Counted from the first letter of the stretch, positions 43,873 through 54,447 are shown. The stretch is DNA of 64,000 nucleotides from Bacteriovorax stolpii (GCA_945881775.1 CAMCVE010000012.1:25381-89380), one strand, 5' to 3'. Notes: generated by a model not told the origin, from the letters alone. Numbers and translations: made by a program.

Positions 43873-45551
43873 CTGAGCACTCCTTTGGCGAGTGGCATGC
43901 GCCAGGCGGATCCAAAGGAGCGTGCGTGCACTTTCAAAAGAGGAGGAGCTTGGAAGCGCTTGTATTCCATCGCGTGGAAGACGCGAGTCAGGCGCTCAAA
44001 CGTGTGATTTGAGCAGCTCGACAAGAATTTTTGGTTCGCTTCGCGGTTGAGGTTTTGGTTCTCGATAAGGTCCGCAAGCACAGTGTCGAGCACAGCGTAA
44101 TCCGGAAGCGAATCCTGGTCTTTTTGTCCTAGAGCAAGTTCTGCGCTTGGGGCGCGCTCCAGAATCGAGCGAGGAAAGATCTCCCCACGCAACTGCATCC
44201 AGTAACAGAGACCAAAAACCTCGCTCTTGTAGAGATCCGCGATCGGCGCAAGCGCACCGCACATGTCGCCGTAGAGCGTGGCATAGCCCATAGCGAGTTC
44301 GCTTTTGTTGCCCGTCGAAAGCAGAAGGCGACTTTCTTGGGCGGAGACTGTCATGAGAAGGAGTCCGCGCGAGCGGCTCTGGAGGTTCTCGTAGGTGAGT
44401 CCCGATTCCTTAACGGCGAGCGTGGCACTGGCCGACCCAAGGAGTGCTTCGATCGAGAGCTCGCGGAATTCCATTCCGAGCTTTTTGCAAAGCGAGCGCG
44501 CGTCGTTTTTGGTCTCGGAGCTATTGAAGCGCGAAGGCAGCGAGAGGCCCAGCACATTCTCGGGTCCGAGCGCTTCACATGCGAGCGCAGCCACGAGCGC
44601 CGAGTCGATTCCTCCCGACATTCCCAAGACGACTTTCTTGAAACCGGTTTTTCGGACATAGTCGGAAATACCCAGAGTGAGTGCTTGGCGCACGCGCTCC
44701 CACTCGCCGACCTCAGAGGGCAAATTTTCTGCACCGAGTCCGCGAAGCCTCCGTGCGTTAGGCGAAAACTCCACAATGAGTTCTGCTTCAACAAAGCGCG
44801 CTGCGCGCGCCACGATCCGACCCTCGGCATCCGTCGCGAAGCAGCCCCCATCGAAAACGATTTCGTCCTGTGCTCCCACGCAACTCGCAAAAATAAGCGG
44901 TGCCGCGTGAGTTTGGGCATGGAGAGCGAAAGTTTCGTGACGACGGGAAATTTTTCCAATCGCGTAGGGAGAGGCTGAGAGATTGACGAGGAGATCGGAA
45001 CCCACAAGCTGCTTGTCAAGCAGCTCGGCATAAGGGGAAAACCCTGCATCGTTCTTTCCGTAGCGACGGACCTCATTCCAGGCATCTTCACAAATGAAAA
45101 TTCCAAGCTTCGCGCCCCTGAAAACCAAGGGCCGCTGCTCCTCGCCCTCGTAGCTTTCAAAGAAACGCTCTTCTTCGAAAATGTCGTAGTAGGGCATGCG
45201 GCGTTTGCGGATACGCCCGAGACAAAGCCCGGTGTCAAAGAGCGTTGCGGCGTTGTGCAGGGGTTTTCCGGGACCTGAGCGCGTCTCGGTGTGGCCTACG
45301 AGAATTCCCACGCCGTGTTGCTCGGAGAGGTGCGAAAGTTCTTCGAGAGCTGCGGCTTCGGCTGCGAGGAGCTCTGGAAGGCTCAGAAGATCGCGAGGCG
45401 AATAGCCCACAAGCGCGAGTTCGGGCGTCACGTAGAGATCGGCCCGACGAGGGTCTTTTTCAATGGCGCGGCGAATCTGAGAGAGATTGTGCTGGACGTC
45501 GCCGACGAGGGGATTGAGTTGCAGGATACAGATCCTGAGATGCGCGCTCAT
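43869..45551 (-). CDS. nadE: glutamine-dependent NAD+ synthase
   Basis: Nitrilase-like N-terminus (ICILQLNPLVGDVQHN, CEDAWNE) and synthetase GMSGGIDSALVAALA, STGNKSELAMGYATLYGDMCG. Confidence 0.94.
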   Translation of the reverse strand: MSAHLRICILQLNPLVGDVQHNLSQIRRAIEKDPRRADLYVTPELALVGYSPRDLLSLPELLAAEAAALEELSHLSEQHGVGILVGHTETRSGPGKPLHNAATLFDTGLCLGRIRKRRMPYYDIFEEERFFESYEGEEQRPLVFRGAKLGIFICEDAWNEVRRYGKNDAGFSPYAELLDKQLVGSDLLVNLSASPYAIGKISRRHETFALHAQTHAAPLIFASCVGAQDEIVFDGGCFATDAEGRIVARAARFVEAELIVEFSPNARRLRGLGAENLPSEVGEWERVRQALTLGISDYVRKTGFKKVVLGMSGGIDSALVAALACEALGPENVLGLSLPSRFNSSETKNDARSLCKKLGMEFRELSIEALLGSASATLAVKESGLTYENLQSRSRGLLLMTVSAQESRLLLSTGNKSELAMGYATLYGDMCGALAPIADLYKSEVFGLCYWMQLRGEIFPRSILERAPSAELALGQKDQDSLPDYAVLDTVLADLIENQNLNREANQKFLSSCSNHTFERLTRVFHAMEYKRFQAPPLLKVHARSFGSAWRMPLAKGVLR

Positions 45552-45630
45552 GGGACTCGTCTTTCTGTCACTCTGAAACGTCTTTGTCGAGATGTTTGCG
45601 AACTCTGCGAACATCCCGTAGATTAGGGAC

Positions 45631-46617
45631 ATGTCGGACACATCCTCGACCGGGGACAACAAGGAACAACTCAATTACAAGGGCTCGGTTTCGGGCCTGC
45701 GGGGACTTCTCGCCAATCGTCTCACAGACGGACTTGTTTCAGTCGCCTCAAGCGTCGCCTCTAAGATCGATCGCAAAATGGAAACGATCGCGAGTCAGAA
45801 CGTCGGCACGAGCAAGATTCCGATCGCTCAGATTTATCCTTGTCCCGAACAGCCTCGGCAAGTCTTCGACCCGAAAGCCCTCGAAGAACTCTCGCAAACA
45901 ATGCGTGAACTTGGCCAAGCGCAGGCGATCACCGTAAGAAAAACCGAAGAGGGTTATGAGATTATCAGCGGCGAGCGCCGCTACCGCGCCGCTAAGCTCG
46001 CGGGCTTCACGCATCTCGACTGCGTCGTGAAGAACTGCACCCAGAAAGACGCCCGCCTCCTCGCGCTCGTCGAGAACATGCAACGCGAAGACCTCCTCCC
46101 GATCGAAGAGGCTCACTACCTTCGCAAGATTCTCGCCGAAAACAGCGACCTCACTCTCGATAAACTCGCCATGCGTCTCGGAACGCACAAAAGCACCCTG
46201 AGCGAGAAGATTCAGCTCACCGAAGTCCCCGCCGACTTGCACGGTCTCTTGCACGCCAAAGGCCGCACCTTTACGCACCGTCACTGGCGCGTGATTAGTC
46301 GCATTCAAGACGAGGCCTTCCGTCGCAACATGCTCGTCCAGGCCCTCGAAAATCAACTCTCGGTTTCGGAGCTCGAGCGTTCCCTCAAGGCGGCCGGCGT
46401 TTTGAAGTCAACGCGCCACCGCAAGAACCTGAATACATTGGACAAGCTTGACGTATCGGGACAGCCGGTTGAGACGCCCTATCGCCTTTATTCCCGCTCC
46501 GGCAACGCGCTTAAAATCCATGCGGCAACGCTTGTCCTTGGGCAGATCCCCGAGACCCAGAAGCAAGCCCTTTGCAACGAACTTGAGACGCTGCTTCAAG
46601 AACTCAAAAATCCTTGA
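45631..46617 (+). CDS. ParB/RepB/Spo0J-family partition protein
   Basis: IPIAQIYPCPEQPRQVFDPKALEELSQTMRELGQAQAITVRKTEEGYEIISGERRYRAAKLAG; LVENMQREDLLPIEEAHYL; HTH LRLGTHKSTLSEKIQL-like. Confidence 0.92.
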   Translation: MSDTSSTGDNKEQLNYKGSVSGLRGLLANRLTDGLVSVASSVASKIDRKMETIASQNVGTSKIPIAQIYPCPEQPRQVFDPKALEELSQTMRELGQAQAITVRKTEEGYEIISGERRYRAAKLAGFTHLDCVVKNCTQKDARLLALVENMQREDLLPIEEAHYLRKILAENSDLTLDKLAMRLGTHKSTLSEKIQLTEVPADLHGLLHAKGRTFTHRHWRVISRIQDEAFRRNMLVQALENQLSVSELERSLKAAGVLKSTRHRKNLNTLDKLDVSGQPVETPYRLYSRSGNALKIHAATLVLGQIPETQKQALCNELETLLQELKNP

Positions 46618-46661
46618 ACATCAGTTAAGGGCGTCAGAACTCCTGCCGATAGCGTCTCTAC

Positions 46662-47621
46662 ATGAGCCGTTCACTACGTAAAACGTCCGCTTCGCCAGAA
46701 AAAAGAAGAGGCAACACGTTTTGGTTTGTCGCAAAAGAGAAGCTTCTCACGGGACCGTTCACCTTTGAACAGTTGCTCGAAGAGCTCGCTTCAGGTCATC
46801 TGGATCCGGGTGACTACTGTTGGCGTCAAGGCTTTCAAGAATGGCGTCCCCTCTGTGGTGTCGAAGACTTTGGTTTTCAGGCGAAGCCCTATGTCGTGCG
46901 CGCCTATCCCATCGTTCCGGTTCCCTCCGCTCGTGCTTCGTCCGATGCTCCTGGGGCCAAGAGTTCAACAACCGCTCAAAACAACAAAGCCCAGGTCGCT
47001 GCTCACGGTGCTTTGGGTTCCAAAACCGTCAAGGTTCGTCTTGAAACTCAACGTCGGCTGCAGGTCGGCCTGTGGGAACGCGTTGCGATGGTTGTTTTTG
47101 CCGTGTGTTTTGCGTGGGCTTCGACCTGGGTGGCGCTCAGCGAAGTCAAAGACTCCTTTACAGATCTCTATCGGAGACATCTCGTTGGCCAAATTCTTTC
47201 TCTCGGTGACACATCTCATCTCCAAGCCGTGAGTGAGGTCGTCGAAGTTTCCGAGGAGGCCACTGCGCGCAATCCTGCATCGCTTGGAACAAGCTCCGTC
47301 TCTGAGCGCTTCTGGAACTTCCAACAGCTTGCGCCCGTGCTAAGTGCACCTGGACTCGAGGCCCTCCAAAATGAAGCCTGGCCCGTGCGAGAGATTGTTC
47401 AGCGTCCCGTGGTTTCGGGGTTAAGAGAGCCAGCCTCAAGTGCTGAGTGGATCTTATCTTCGGGTCACCGTGTAGAGTGGAACACTCCCACGACCGGTGA
47501 GATCAGTCTGGGACAAGCGACCGACCCCGTCTTTGTGCAACCTTACGAGCTGCGAGGCACCTGGTCGGCCGACCGCGCGAAGCTTCTTCATGTACGCACT
47601 CTCGGATTTCCGGGTCTCTAA
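46662..47621 (+). CDS. GYF_2 (DUF4339)-like domain protein with one TM segment
   Basis: FWFVAKEKLLTGPFTFEQLLEELASGHLDPGDYCWRQGFQEWRPL; later VAMVVFAVCFAWASTWVAL TM. Confidence 0.7.
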   Translation: MSRSLRKTSASPEKRRGNTFWFVAKEKLLTGPFTFEQLLEELASGHLDPGDYCWRQGFQEWRPLCGVEDFGFQAKPYVVRAYPIVPVPSARASSDAPGAKSSTTAQNNKAQVAAHGALGSKTVKVRLETQRRLQVGLWERVAMVVFAVCFAWASTWVALSEVKDSFTDLYRRHLVGQILSLGDTSHLQAVSEVVEVSEEATARNPASLGTSSVSERFWNFQQLAPVLSAPGLEALQNEAWPVREIVQRPVVSGLREPASSAEWILSSGHRVEWNTPTTGEISLGQATDPVFVQPYELRGTWSADRAKLLHVRTLGFPGL

Positions 47622-47634
47622 GCAACACTGAGTC

Positions 47635-48453
47635 TTGCAGACCAGAGGCGTCCGCCTTAACGTCTTCTGTGTGACACGTCTGATTTACCAAGCTGTCGTC
47701 TCGCTCTGCCTGCTGGGGATTTTAGTTCCTCGAGTGAGTGCGCAAGAGCTTCCGGAATCCGTCCTCGTCGAGCCGAGGGGACAGATGCCCGACGTTAACG
47801 CCGACGCACTCAAATCCGAGCCCGAGCCTGAGCCCGAGCCCAAATCCGTTTCTGAGTCGTCGGGAGATCTGCTTCCAATGTTGGACGTTCCAGTGAGCTC
47901 CGCTCCTTACACCTCTCGAAATTTTCTAGGGCTCGGCCTGTGTCACTCCAATGCAGGCGTCACTCGCGGGCTTTTTAAGATCTCCGAAGACGATGTTTTG
48001 CAGGGAAAGGTTTTAGAATCCTCCTGGGGTATGGGACTCATCGTGGACATGGGATGGAGTGAAGATGCAGTTTCTTCGTTCCGTATGAAATGGGGTCTCA
48101 GCCGCGTGAAACTCGGGCTGAGCGACTCTCTCAGAAGCGCCTATGCCCCCGACTCGCTCGAAGAAGCGCTGAGCACCGTTTCTCTGGATTTCATCTTGAG
48201 GGATTTAATCGCGTCGGATGTGGGCGGCTTCTGGTGGGGAGGGGGATTTGGAGTCCGCTACGCGTGGTCCAGTAGCACGTCGGGGGCCGGCAATGACCGC
48301 GTCTCGAAGCTTCGGCATTCGAGTGTCTTGGCTCCGCTCATCAGTCTCGGGACGGACATGCCCCTGGATCATGGGCATCAGCTCATGCTTCAGGCGGACT
48401 GGATGCTTCTCAATGCCTATCAGCTCACTGTAGGCCTTCGAACCCAACTCTAG
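47635..48453 (+). CDS. uncharacterised probable outer-membrane/periplasmic protein
   Basis: Hydrophobic N-terminus, EPEPEPEPK linker, C-terminal alternating pattern ending in VGLRTQL. Confidence 0.6.
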   Translation: MQTRGVRLNVFCVTRLIYQAVVSLCLLGILVPRVSAQELPESVLVEPRGQMPDVNADALKSEPEPEPEPKSVSESSGDLLPMLDVPVSSAPYTSRNFLGLGLCHSNAGVTRGLFKISEDDVLQGKVLESSWGMGLIVDMGWSEDAVSSFRMKWGLSRVKLGLSDSLRSAYAPDSLEEALSTVSLDFILRDLIASDVGGFWWGGGFGVRYAWSSSTSGAGNDRVSKLRHSSVLAPLISLGTDMPLDHGHQLMLQADWMLLNAYQLTVGLRTQL

Positions 48454-48494
48454 GCTTGCCTGACGAGCTCGCTTTTCGCTACATAAGAGGCTCC

Positions 48495-49661
48495 ATGCTC
48501 AAGCCCCACAACCCCTTTATCCTGGCTCCGATGGCCGGTATCACAGACATGCCTTTTCGGCGCCTCATGAAGAAAATGGGTGTGGGCTGCGTGATTTCCG
48601 AATTTGTTTCGGCCGCGGGGCTTGTTCAGAGCACCAAAAAGCGCGACCGCTACCTCTCTTTTCATGAAGATGAACGGCCGGTTGGCATCCAGCTCTTCGG
48701 AGACTCTGCGGAAGTGCTCGCCGAGGCCTCCAAAATCGTGCAGGACACCGGCGTCGATTTTGTCGACATCAACATGGGTTGCCCTGTGCCTAAAGTGACC
48801 AAGCGGGGTGGTGGATCGGCCTGGCTCACACGCCCTGATGAGCTTGGGCACCTGCTCTCCACAATTCGCTCCGCGATCCAGGTTCCTCTGACGATCAAAA
48901 TTCGCACGGGTTGGGATTCGGATTCAATCAACGCCACTGAGGTGTCGCGCATCGCCCGCGAAGAAGGCGTGGAATGGGTTGCCATTCACGGTCGCACTCG
49001 CACTCAGGGCTACGCGGGGCATGCCAATTGGAATATCATTCGCAAAGTGGCCGAAGAATCATCCATTCCGATTATTGGCAATGGCGATATCGTGTCGGGT
49101 CCCCTTGCGGCTGCACGACTTCTGGAGTCCGGCTGCCAGGGAGTTATGATTGGTCGCGGCGCCCTTAAGAACCCTTGGATTTTCCAAGAGTCCGTCGAAG
49201 CTCTCGAGAAACTCGAAGGACTTGAGCCGTCAGCCGTGCAAGAGGCTTGTTCGCATGTGATTTCCCATCACCGACTGCCCCCTGCCGGAGATATTCCCGA
49301 CGGACGCCACTACTATGAGCGGAAAGTGAAAAAGCTGCAGCCGATGCCCGTAAATTTCACCGCTGAGTGGACGCGCATTCGAGCTGATCGCAATGCCTCT
49401 GAACTCATTCAAACGCATCTAGGGTACCTCTACGACATGTACCCCGAAGAGCGTGTGAAGTTCGGGTTCCGAAAGTTTCTCGCTTGGTACTCTGCGGGAT
49501 ATCCGGGCGCGAGTGCATTTAGAAAGTACATTTTCACCAACGAGGATTTCCCCGATCTCATTTCGCGCAGTCTTGAGTTCTTTGAGAGCGTGAAGCAACT
49601 CGGCCAAAGCTCCGATGATGTGCGCGACGCCGAACCCGTCCTCATGAGCGGACACGGATGA
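48495..49661 (+). CDS. tRNA-dihydrouridine synthase
   Basis: FILAPMAGITDMPFRRL, VDINMGCPVPKVTKRGGGSAWL, WVAIHGRTRTQGYAGHANW, GNGDI, MIGRGALKNPWIF. Confidence 0.95.
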   Translation: MLKPHNPFILAPMAGITDMPFRRLMKKMGVGCVISEFVSAAGLVQSTKKRDRYLSFHEDERPVGIQLFGDSAEVLAEASKIVQDTGVDFVDINMGCPVPKVTKRGGGSAWLTRPDELGHLLSTIRSAIQVPLTIKIRTGWDSDSINATEVSRIAREEGVEWVAIHGRTRTQGYAGHANWNIIRKVAEESSIPIIGNGDIVSGPLAAARLLESGCQGVMIGRGALKNPWIFQESVEALEKLEGLEPSAVQEACSHVISHHRLPPAGDIPDGRHYYERKVKKLQPMPVNFTAEWTRIRADRNASELIQTHLGYLYDMYPEERVKFGFRKFLAWYSAGYPGASAFRKYIFTNEDFPDLISRSLEFFESVKQLGQSSDDVRDAEPVLMSGHG

Positions 49662-50965
49662 ACCTGTTCGAGAAAAAGGTTCTCAAGCAGACTTTGCTCG
49701 AGTGGCGCGCCGACGTGCGTCTTCCGCTGGACCGCGTGCTGAACGAAACCTTCCGTGAATACCGCGTCGGCCAACAGCAGCGCGCGACACTCGCCGAGGC
49801 TGCATTCCTCGGCGTCCGTGTTTGGCCTTGGATGATGGGAGTTGCGGGCTCGCCCGAAAAGCCCGACGAAATGCGCGCTTTCGAAGCCTTTGTCGAAGAA
49901 CTTCTCACACTTCCAGCCGAACGGTTTTTCCAAAAGCACCGCAAGGCCAAGCCGAAGTTCGAAGACCAATCCAAAGAACATTTGCTCGGTGTTCACGGGA
50001 TTCCAGGCTCCTTGCTCTCGGCCTGGAGTCCGGGTCCAGCCAGCGAGACGGCGCTTCATAACTACCTTCATGCGAGCTTTGAGCCTGCGCCTCTTGCCGT
50101 GCGCATCAACTCGCTTCGCATGTCGCGCGACGAGGCTCTCTCCAAGTGGGAGCATCTCGGTGCAGCGGCCAGTCACTACTCTCCCGATGGAATTGTTTTT
50201 CCAGGTCGCGTGGCTCTCCAAGAGGACAAACTTTTCGAGGACGGCGCGGCCGAAATCCAAGATGAGCACAGTCAGCTCGTCGGACACTTTATCGGCGTGA
50301 GGCCCGGCATGCGCGTGCTTGATCTGTGTGCGGGAGCTGGTGGAAAAACCTTGCATCTCGCTGCGCTCATGCAAAACCAAGGCGAGATTTACGCCTACGA
50401 CATCGCCCGCGACAAACTTGCTCGTCTGAGCGAACGCGCGAAGAAAGCAGGCGTGAGCATCGTCCGTTTCCTCGACAAAACAGCTTTAGAGGCGGCCAAA
50501 GCGACATTTGATCTGGTCCTCATTGATGCCCCTTGCTCGAGTCTTGGGACGCTTCGGCGCAATCCGGACCGAATTCTCAAATGGGACGCCCACGAAGCCC
50601 AAGCGCTCTCGCAAGTTCAGTCTGAACTTGTTTTGCGCGCACGTGCCCTTGTGAAGCCAGGTGGCCGCCTCGCCTATGCGACGTGTACGATCCGCCCTCA
50701 AGAGAATCTCGAAAAGATGAACACTTTGATTACCGACGAGCGCGCAAAGCTCGAATGGAGCCCGCATCCCTTCGTCGCAGAGTTGCCAGCTGCTTTTCGT
50801 GATCGTCTTGCGACCAATCCGGCGACCCGACTCGCGGGCGCACCCCTCACAAATGACGCAAACTGGTTGCAGTGGGGCCCTGAGTCTCGAACTGAGGGTG
50901 GGGGCCAGCTTTCTGGCGCGCTTACGGGTGATGGCTTTTTCTTAGCTTTGTACAATAGAAGGTAA
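49658..50965 (+). CDS. RsmB/NOP-family RNA (m5C) methyltransferase
   Basis: MRVLDLCAGAGGKTLHLAALM, DLVLIDAPCSSLGTLRRNPD, LAYATCTIRPQEN. Confidence 0.93.
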   Translation: MNLFEKKVLKQTLLEWRADVRLPLDRVLNETFREYRVGQQQRATLAEAAFLGVRVWPWMMGVAGSPEKPDEMRAFEAFVEELLTLPAERFFQKHRKAKPKFEDQSKEHLLGVHGIPGSLLSAWSPGPASETALHNYLHASFEPAPLAVRINSLRMSRDEALSKWEHLGAAASHYSPDGIVFPGRVALQEDKLFEDGAAEIQDEHSQLVGHFIGVRPGMRVLDLCAGAGGKTLHLAALMQNQGEIYAYDIARDKLARLSERAKKAGVSIVRFLDKTALEAAKATFDLVLIDAPCSSLGTLRRNPDRILKWDAHEAQALSQVQSELVLRARALVKPGGRLAYATCTIRPQENLEKMNTLITDERAKLEWSPHPFVAELPAAFRDRLATNPATRLAGAPLTNDANWLQWGPESRTEGGGQLSGALTGDGFFLALYNRR

Positions 50966-53900
50966 TGAAAGAGAAACTCCGCGCTTTATGGGCGAAGATC
51001 GCCCCTAAAGTCGAACCCGTTTTCGCGCGCGTTCGCGCCGTTTGGGACAAGGTGTTTCCGCATATCCGTCGCCACGGACGCTGGGCCGCTTATCTCGTTG
51101 TGATCCCGTTGATCTTCGCGTTGATCGCGGGACTTGGATTTTTTTGGATCTATCCTGCGTATGAACTGCGTCCTTGGGTGACACAAAAACTCGTCAGCGA
51201 ACTCGGTGCTCAGAGCTTGCGCGTGGGTGATATGAGTTGGGGCCATTCACTCAAGAATTTGAGTCTTGGTGTTGAACTCCGCGACATCGACATCCAAAAA
51301 GGAAAATGGTTCCACTCACTCAAAGTCGATGATCTGAGACTTTCGTTTAGTCCCCTCTCTCTCGTAATGGCGGGCACGCCGTTTAACCTCGAGGCCAGCG
51401 GCGTCGACGCTCAAGTGCGTCTTGAGCGTCCTGGCGATACTCTGCCCACTCCACAAGCTGTCACGGAGCTCACGCCCACTACGAAGTCCGAACAACTTGT
51501 CGAATGGACCCGACACTTATTGACCTACGCCAAGGGTTACAAAGTGCGCTTGGAGCGCAGCAAGCTTCAGGTCGACATACCCGTGGAGGCGTCTGAGACA
51601 AAGCCTGCGCAGAATGTCCGTGTGAATCTTCTCGATCTCGAACTTGACGCCGATCTCGACGCGCTATGGAGACAAAAGCTCGAGATGAAAGCGCTTGTCC
51701 AAACGGGTTCAGACAGCGGGTCGTGGGTTCTTGCAGGACCCCTTAGTCTCGAAACCAGGAGCGTGCTTACGGTGCGTGGCGAGAAGAAGATTCCGGTCTC
51801 TCTCGATTTCAGCTCATTTGAGCTCGATTTGTCCCAGACGAACTTCACCGGCGGAAACATCTTTGAGCGTTTCGCCCCCGGGCGCTTTGTTCTTCACGCC
51901 ACCCCTAGAGTGCTCTTCAGAGAAGAATCTACTGGGGTGGTGCTCGGAGATTTATCTAGCGGAAAAACCCATGCCTTCCTCGACGACCTCAAGATTGATC
52001 TCGAATCTCGCTATCAGCCCGGCAAAGAGTTCGAGTTACAATGGATCATGGGTCGCAGCGAAGTGAAAGAGCTACACTTGCCGCTGAAGTGGATTCGACG
52101 GTCGCCAGGTACGGGAATTATTTCGAGCAGTGGACGTTTGCATGTGCGCGATCGCTTGGACAATTCGGATTTCGTATGGCGCCTGTCTCTCAATAATTTC
52201 AAACTCGATGCATCTCACTTAGCTGCGCTCTTGGGGGACAAGAAAAGCGCGAGTGGTCCGGTCGTGATTTCTGCCGTGAGCGAAGGGCGACTTCAGAACG
52301 GGCGACTTCTCTCTCCTCGCACGGAGCTTCAACTCAACGCAACCGATGCCAACTGGGACCCACCAAGCTCCTTTTTCGTGAAGCCTGCCCGCACAAAGAC
52401 TCAGCTGCTTGTGAAGATGTCTCATGATGACGAGGGGCTTAAGGTTACTAATTTCGATCTGGAGCTTCATTCCTTAAAGGTTGAGGGTCGAGCTGCGCTG
52501 AAGAATTTACTGGGTTGGACGCTCCAAGATGAGCCCGCAAGTTTTGATGTCTCTGTACTCAGCAATAATATTGATTTGTCGGACTGGAGCTCGCTCTTTC
52601 CACAATTCAGAAAAGTTCCTCTTCAGGGATTCTTTCAGGCTAAAGGAAATGTCTCAGGAACCCTCGATCCCAAGGTCGCGAGCCCTTGGCCCTTAATGAA
52701 TTGGAGTTTCGAAAAATTTCATTTTTCAAACATTAAGGGAACTTTTGCAAAAGGTAACTCGGGTGTGGATTTCGCCGGACTCAGGCAAAACCTCAACGGA
52801 CCGTTTGAGATGAGCTTCTTCTTCGTGGGACGTGGTCAGGGAACCCGAGTGCACAGAGCGACGCTTCTGGGGCAACTCAATCTCGGCGACGCTTCGATCT
52901 GGGTCGGTGACACGTTCCGCAAGCCACAAGGGGTCCCCCTGGAGCTGCAGATTTCAGCTGAGCAGTCGCAGAACCGCGTTGAGATCGACAAAGGGCACTT
53001 TCAGTTTGCTGACCTCGACATGAACTTCTCGGGTCAGATGGTGCAGGGGTCGGGGCGAAGCCGTTTGAAGGTCTTACTCAAGCAACCCGTAGACCTTGCG
53101 ACATGGAAAGATTTCTTCCCCGACGCCCACATCCAAGAACGCGTGAAAGGAAGAGTCTGGCTCGACGGAAGCCTCGGTTTGGATTCAAACTTCCGAAGCG
53201 AAAAAGACATCGACTGGGCGACGCTCACCTTCGATGGGCAAAGTCGTTTCGAGAATTTTTCTTGGCACTCGCCTCTTTTGGGAAATTCCTTCGACTCCAT
53301 CTCCGGCAAGCTTCGCTTCACGGATCGCTCGATCGAATTTGCTCCCGTTGAGATTCTGAAAGGCCAGCAGAGGTATCGCCTCGAGGGTTCTCTCACTCCC
53401 GAGCCCGTCGGCAACAAAAAGAATCGCTCGCTCTATCTGATCGATTGGTTCCTCAACCCTGCTTGGAACCTCCAAGCCAACGTTCAAATTCCGCAGATCG
53501 AGCTCAGCTCCCTTCTCGAGAAGCTCGAGTCTCGCGACCGTTATAAATTTCCGGACTCCTGGACGCAGTCGGCGTGGGCCAAGGGGAGTCGCGCAAGCGT
53601 CAACCTCGACATCGGCTCGATCCAGTGGGAAGCGCGCGAGCTCTTCACAAAACTTCTCGGCAAGCTCGAGTACAACCGGGGACGCTCGACACTCCGACCC
53701 TTCTCGGTGATGTACCAAGGAGGGAAGCTCAAGGGTTCGGCCACCCTGGATCTCTCTCCCGCATGGATCAACAATGGAGATCCCCAATGGGCGGCGTCTG
53801 TAAATCTCGAGAGTTTCCCCGTTAAAGCCCTGCCCTTTTCTCTTGGTCTCTCTAAAGGCATCGTCAAGGGCGAAGGAACTTTCACTTCTCAAGGGCGCTA

Positions 53901-54447
53901 CTTCGCGGATTGGGAGAAGGCTGCGCGTCTGAGGGGACTCTTACAGATTTCCGGCGTTGAGGCCGCACCTTGGACTCTTTCAGTTCGAGAAAAAATTGAT
54001 GAGTTCTTTGATAAGTCCGCAGCTAGTGACTACCTGCTCAGCGATGCCGTACGCGCGGAGTGCATGCCCGTCCCCGAATCGGCCCTCGTCGAGTTTCAAA
54101 AAACCACGGGCAAGCTAGATCTCGGTCGAGTGCGGCTCGCCCTCAAAGGTGGAGGACGCATAGACCTTCAGGCCAACGTAACAGCTCCGACCTCGCAGTC
54201 TGGCGCCCGGCTTCGTGGCAAAGCGATGTACCGATTCCCCACGCGGTGTTTCAGTGACCGCGCGCAATTCTGTGTCCGCGAGCTCGAAAAGGATTTGTCG
54301 TGGCCGCTTGATTTCTCAAATCGCGAATCGAGCTGGACCAAGATCGAATACGATTTCGACACCGAGGCCTTCGGAAAATCTTTCCAAGCTTGCATGGAAC
54401 GTCGGGTGGCAGCCGACGTTAAAAAGCAGATTTCTAGCGGGAAATAA
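50965..54447 (+). CDS. large AsmA-like/DUF3971-like envelope protein
   Basis: 1160 aa, single N-terminal TM, long beta-rich region with AsmA-like repeats; start overlaps the previous stop. Confidence 0.55.
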   Translation: MKEKLRALWAKIAPKVEPVFARVRAVWDKVFPHIRRHGRWAAYLVVIPLIFALIAGLGFFWIYPAYELRPWVTQKLVSELGAQSLRVGDMSWGHSLKNLSLGVELRDIDIQKGKWFHSLKVDDLRLSFSPLSLVMAGTPFNLEASGVDAQVRLERPGDTLPTPQAVTELTPTTKSEQLVEWTRHLLTYAKGYKVRLERSKLQVDIPVEASETKPAQNVRVNLLDLELDADLDALWRQKLEMKALVQTGSDSGSWVLAGPLSLETRSVLTVRGEKKIPVSLDFSSFELDLSQTNFTGGNIFERFAPGRFVLHATPRVLFREESTGVVLGDLSSGKTHAFLDDLKIDLESRYQPGKEFELQWIMGRSEVKELHLPLKWIRRSPGTGIISSSGRLHVRDRLDNSDFVWRLSLNNFKLDASHLAALLGDKKSASGPVVISAVSEGRLQNGRLLSPRTELQLNATDANWDPPSSFFVKPARTKTQLLVKMSHDDEGLKVTNFDLELHSLKVEGRAALKNLLGWTLQDEPASFDVSVLSNNIDLSDWSSLFPQFRKVPLQGFFQAKGNVSGTLDPKVASPWPLMNWSFEKFHFSNIKGTFAKGNSGVDFAGLRQNLNGPFEMSFFFVGRGQGTRVHRATLLGQLNLGDASIWVGDTFRKPQGVPLELQISAEQSQNRVEIDKGHFQFADLDMNFSGQMVQGSGRSRLKVLLKQPVDLATWKDFFPDAHIQERVKGRVWLDGSLGLDSNFRSEKDIDWATLTFDGQSRFENFSWHSPLLGNSFDSISGKLRFTDRSIEFAPVEILKGQQRYRLEGSLTPEPVGNKKNRSLYLIDWFLNPAWNLQANVQIPQIELSSLLEKLESRDRYKFPDSWTQSAWAKGSRASVNLDIGSIQWEARELFTKLLGKLEYNRGRSTLRPFSVMYQGGKLKGSATLDLSPAWINNGDPQWAASVNLESFPVKALPFSLGLSKGIVKGEGTFTSQGRYFADWEKAARLRGLLQISGVEAAPWTLSVREKIDEFFDKSAASDYLLSDAVRAECMPVPESALVEFQKTTGKLDLGRVRLALKGGGRIDLQANVTAPTSQSGARLRGKAMYRFPTRCFSDRAQFCVRELEKDLSWPLDFSNRESSWTKIEYDFDTEAFGKSFQACMERRVAADVKKQISSGK

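Noticed and set aside
47816-47841. GAGCCC/GAGCCT repeat (EPEPEPEP)
   Set aside because: Short low-complexity linker common in exported proteins; no sign of a larger tandem repeat or CRISPR.
49430-50380. 316-aa minus-strand ORF
   Set aside because: Antisense to the dus and rsmB-like genes, which have full catalytic motifs.
53185-53892. 235-aa minus-strand ORF inside the AsmA-like gene
   Set aside because: Antisense, no motif, no plausible start context; the plus-strand frame is continuous for 1160 aa.
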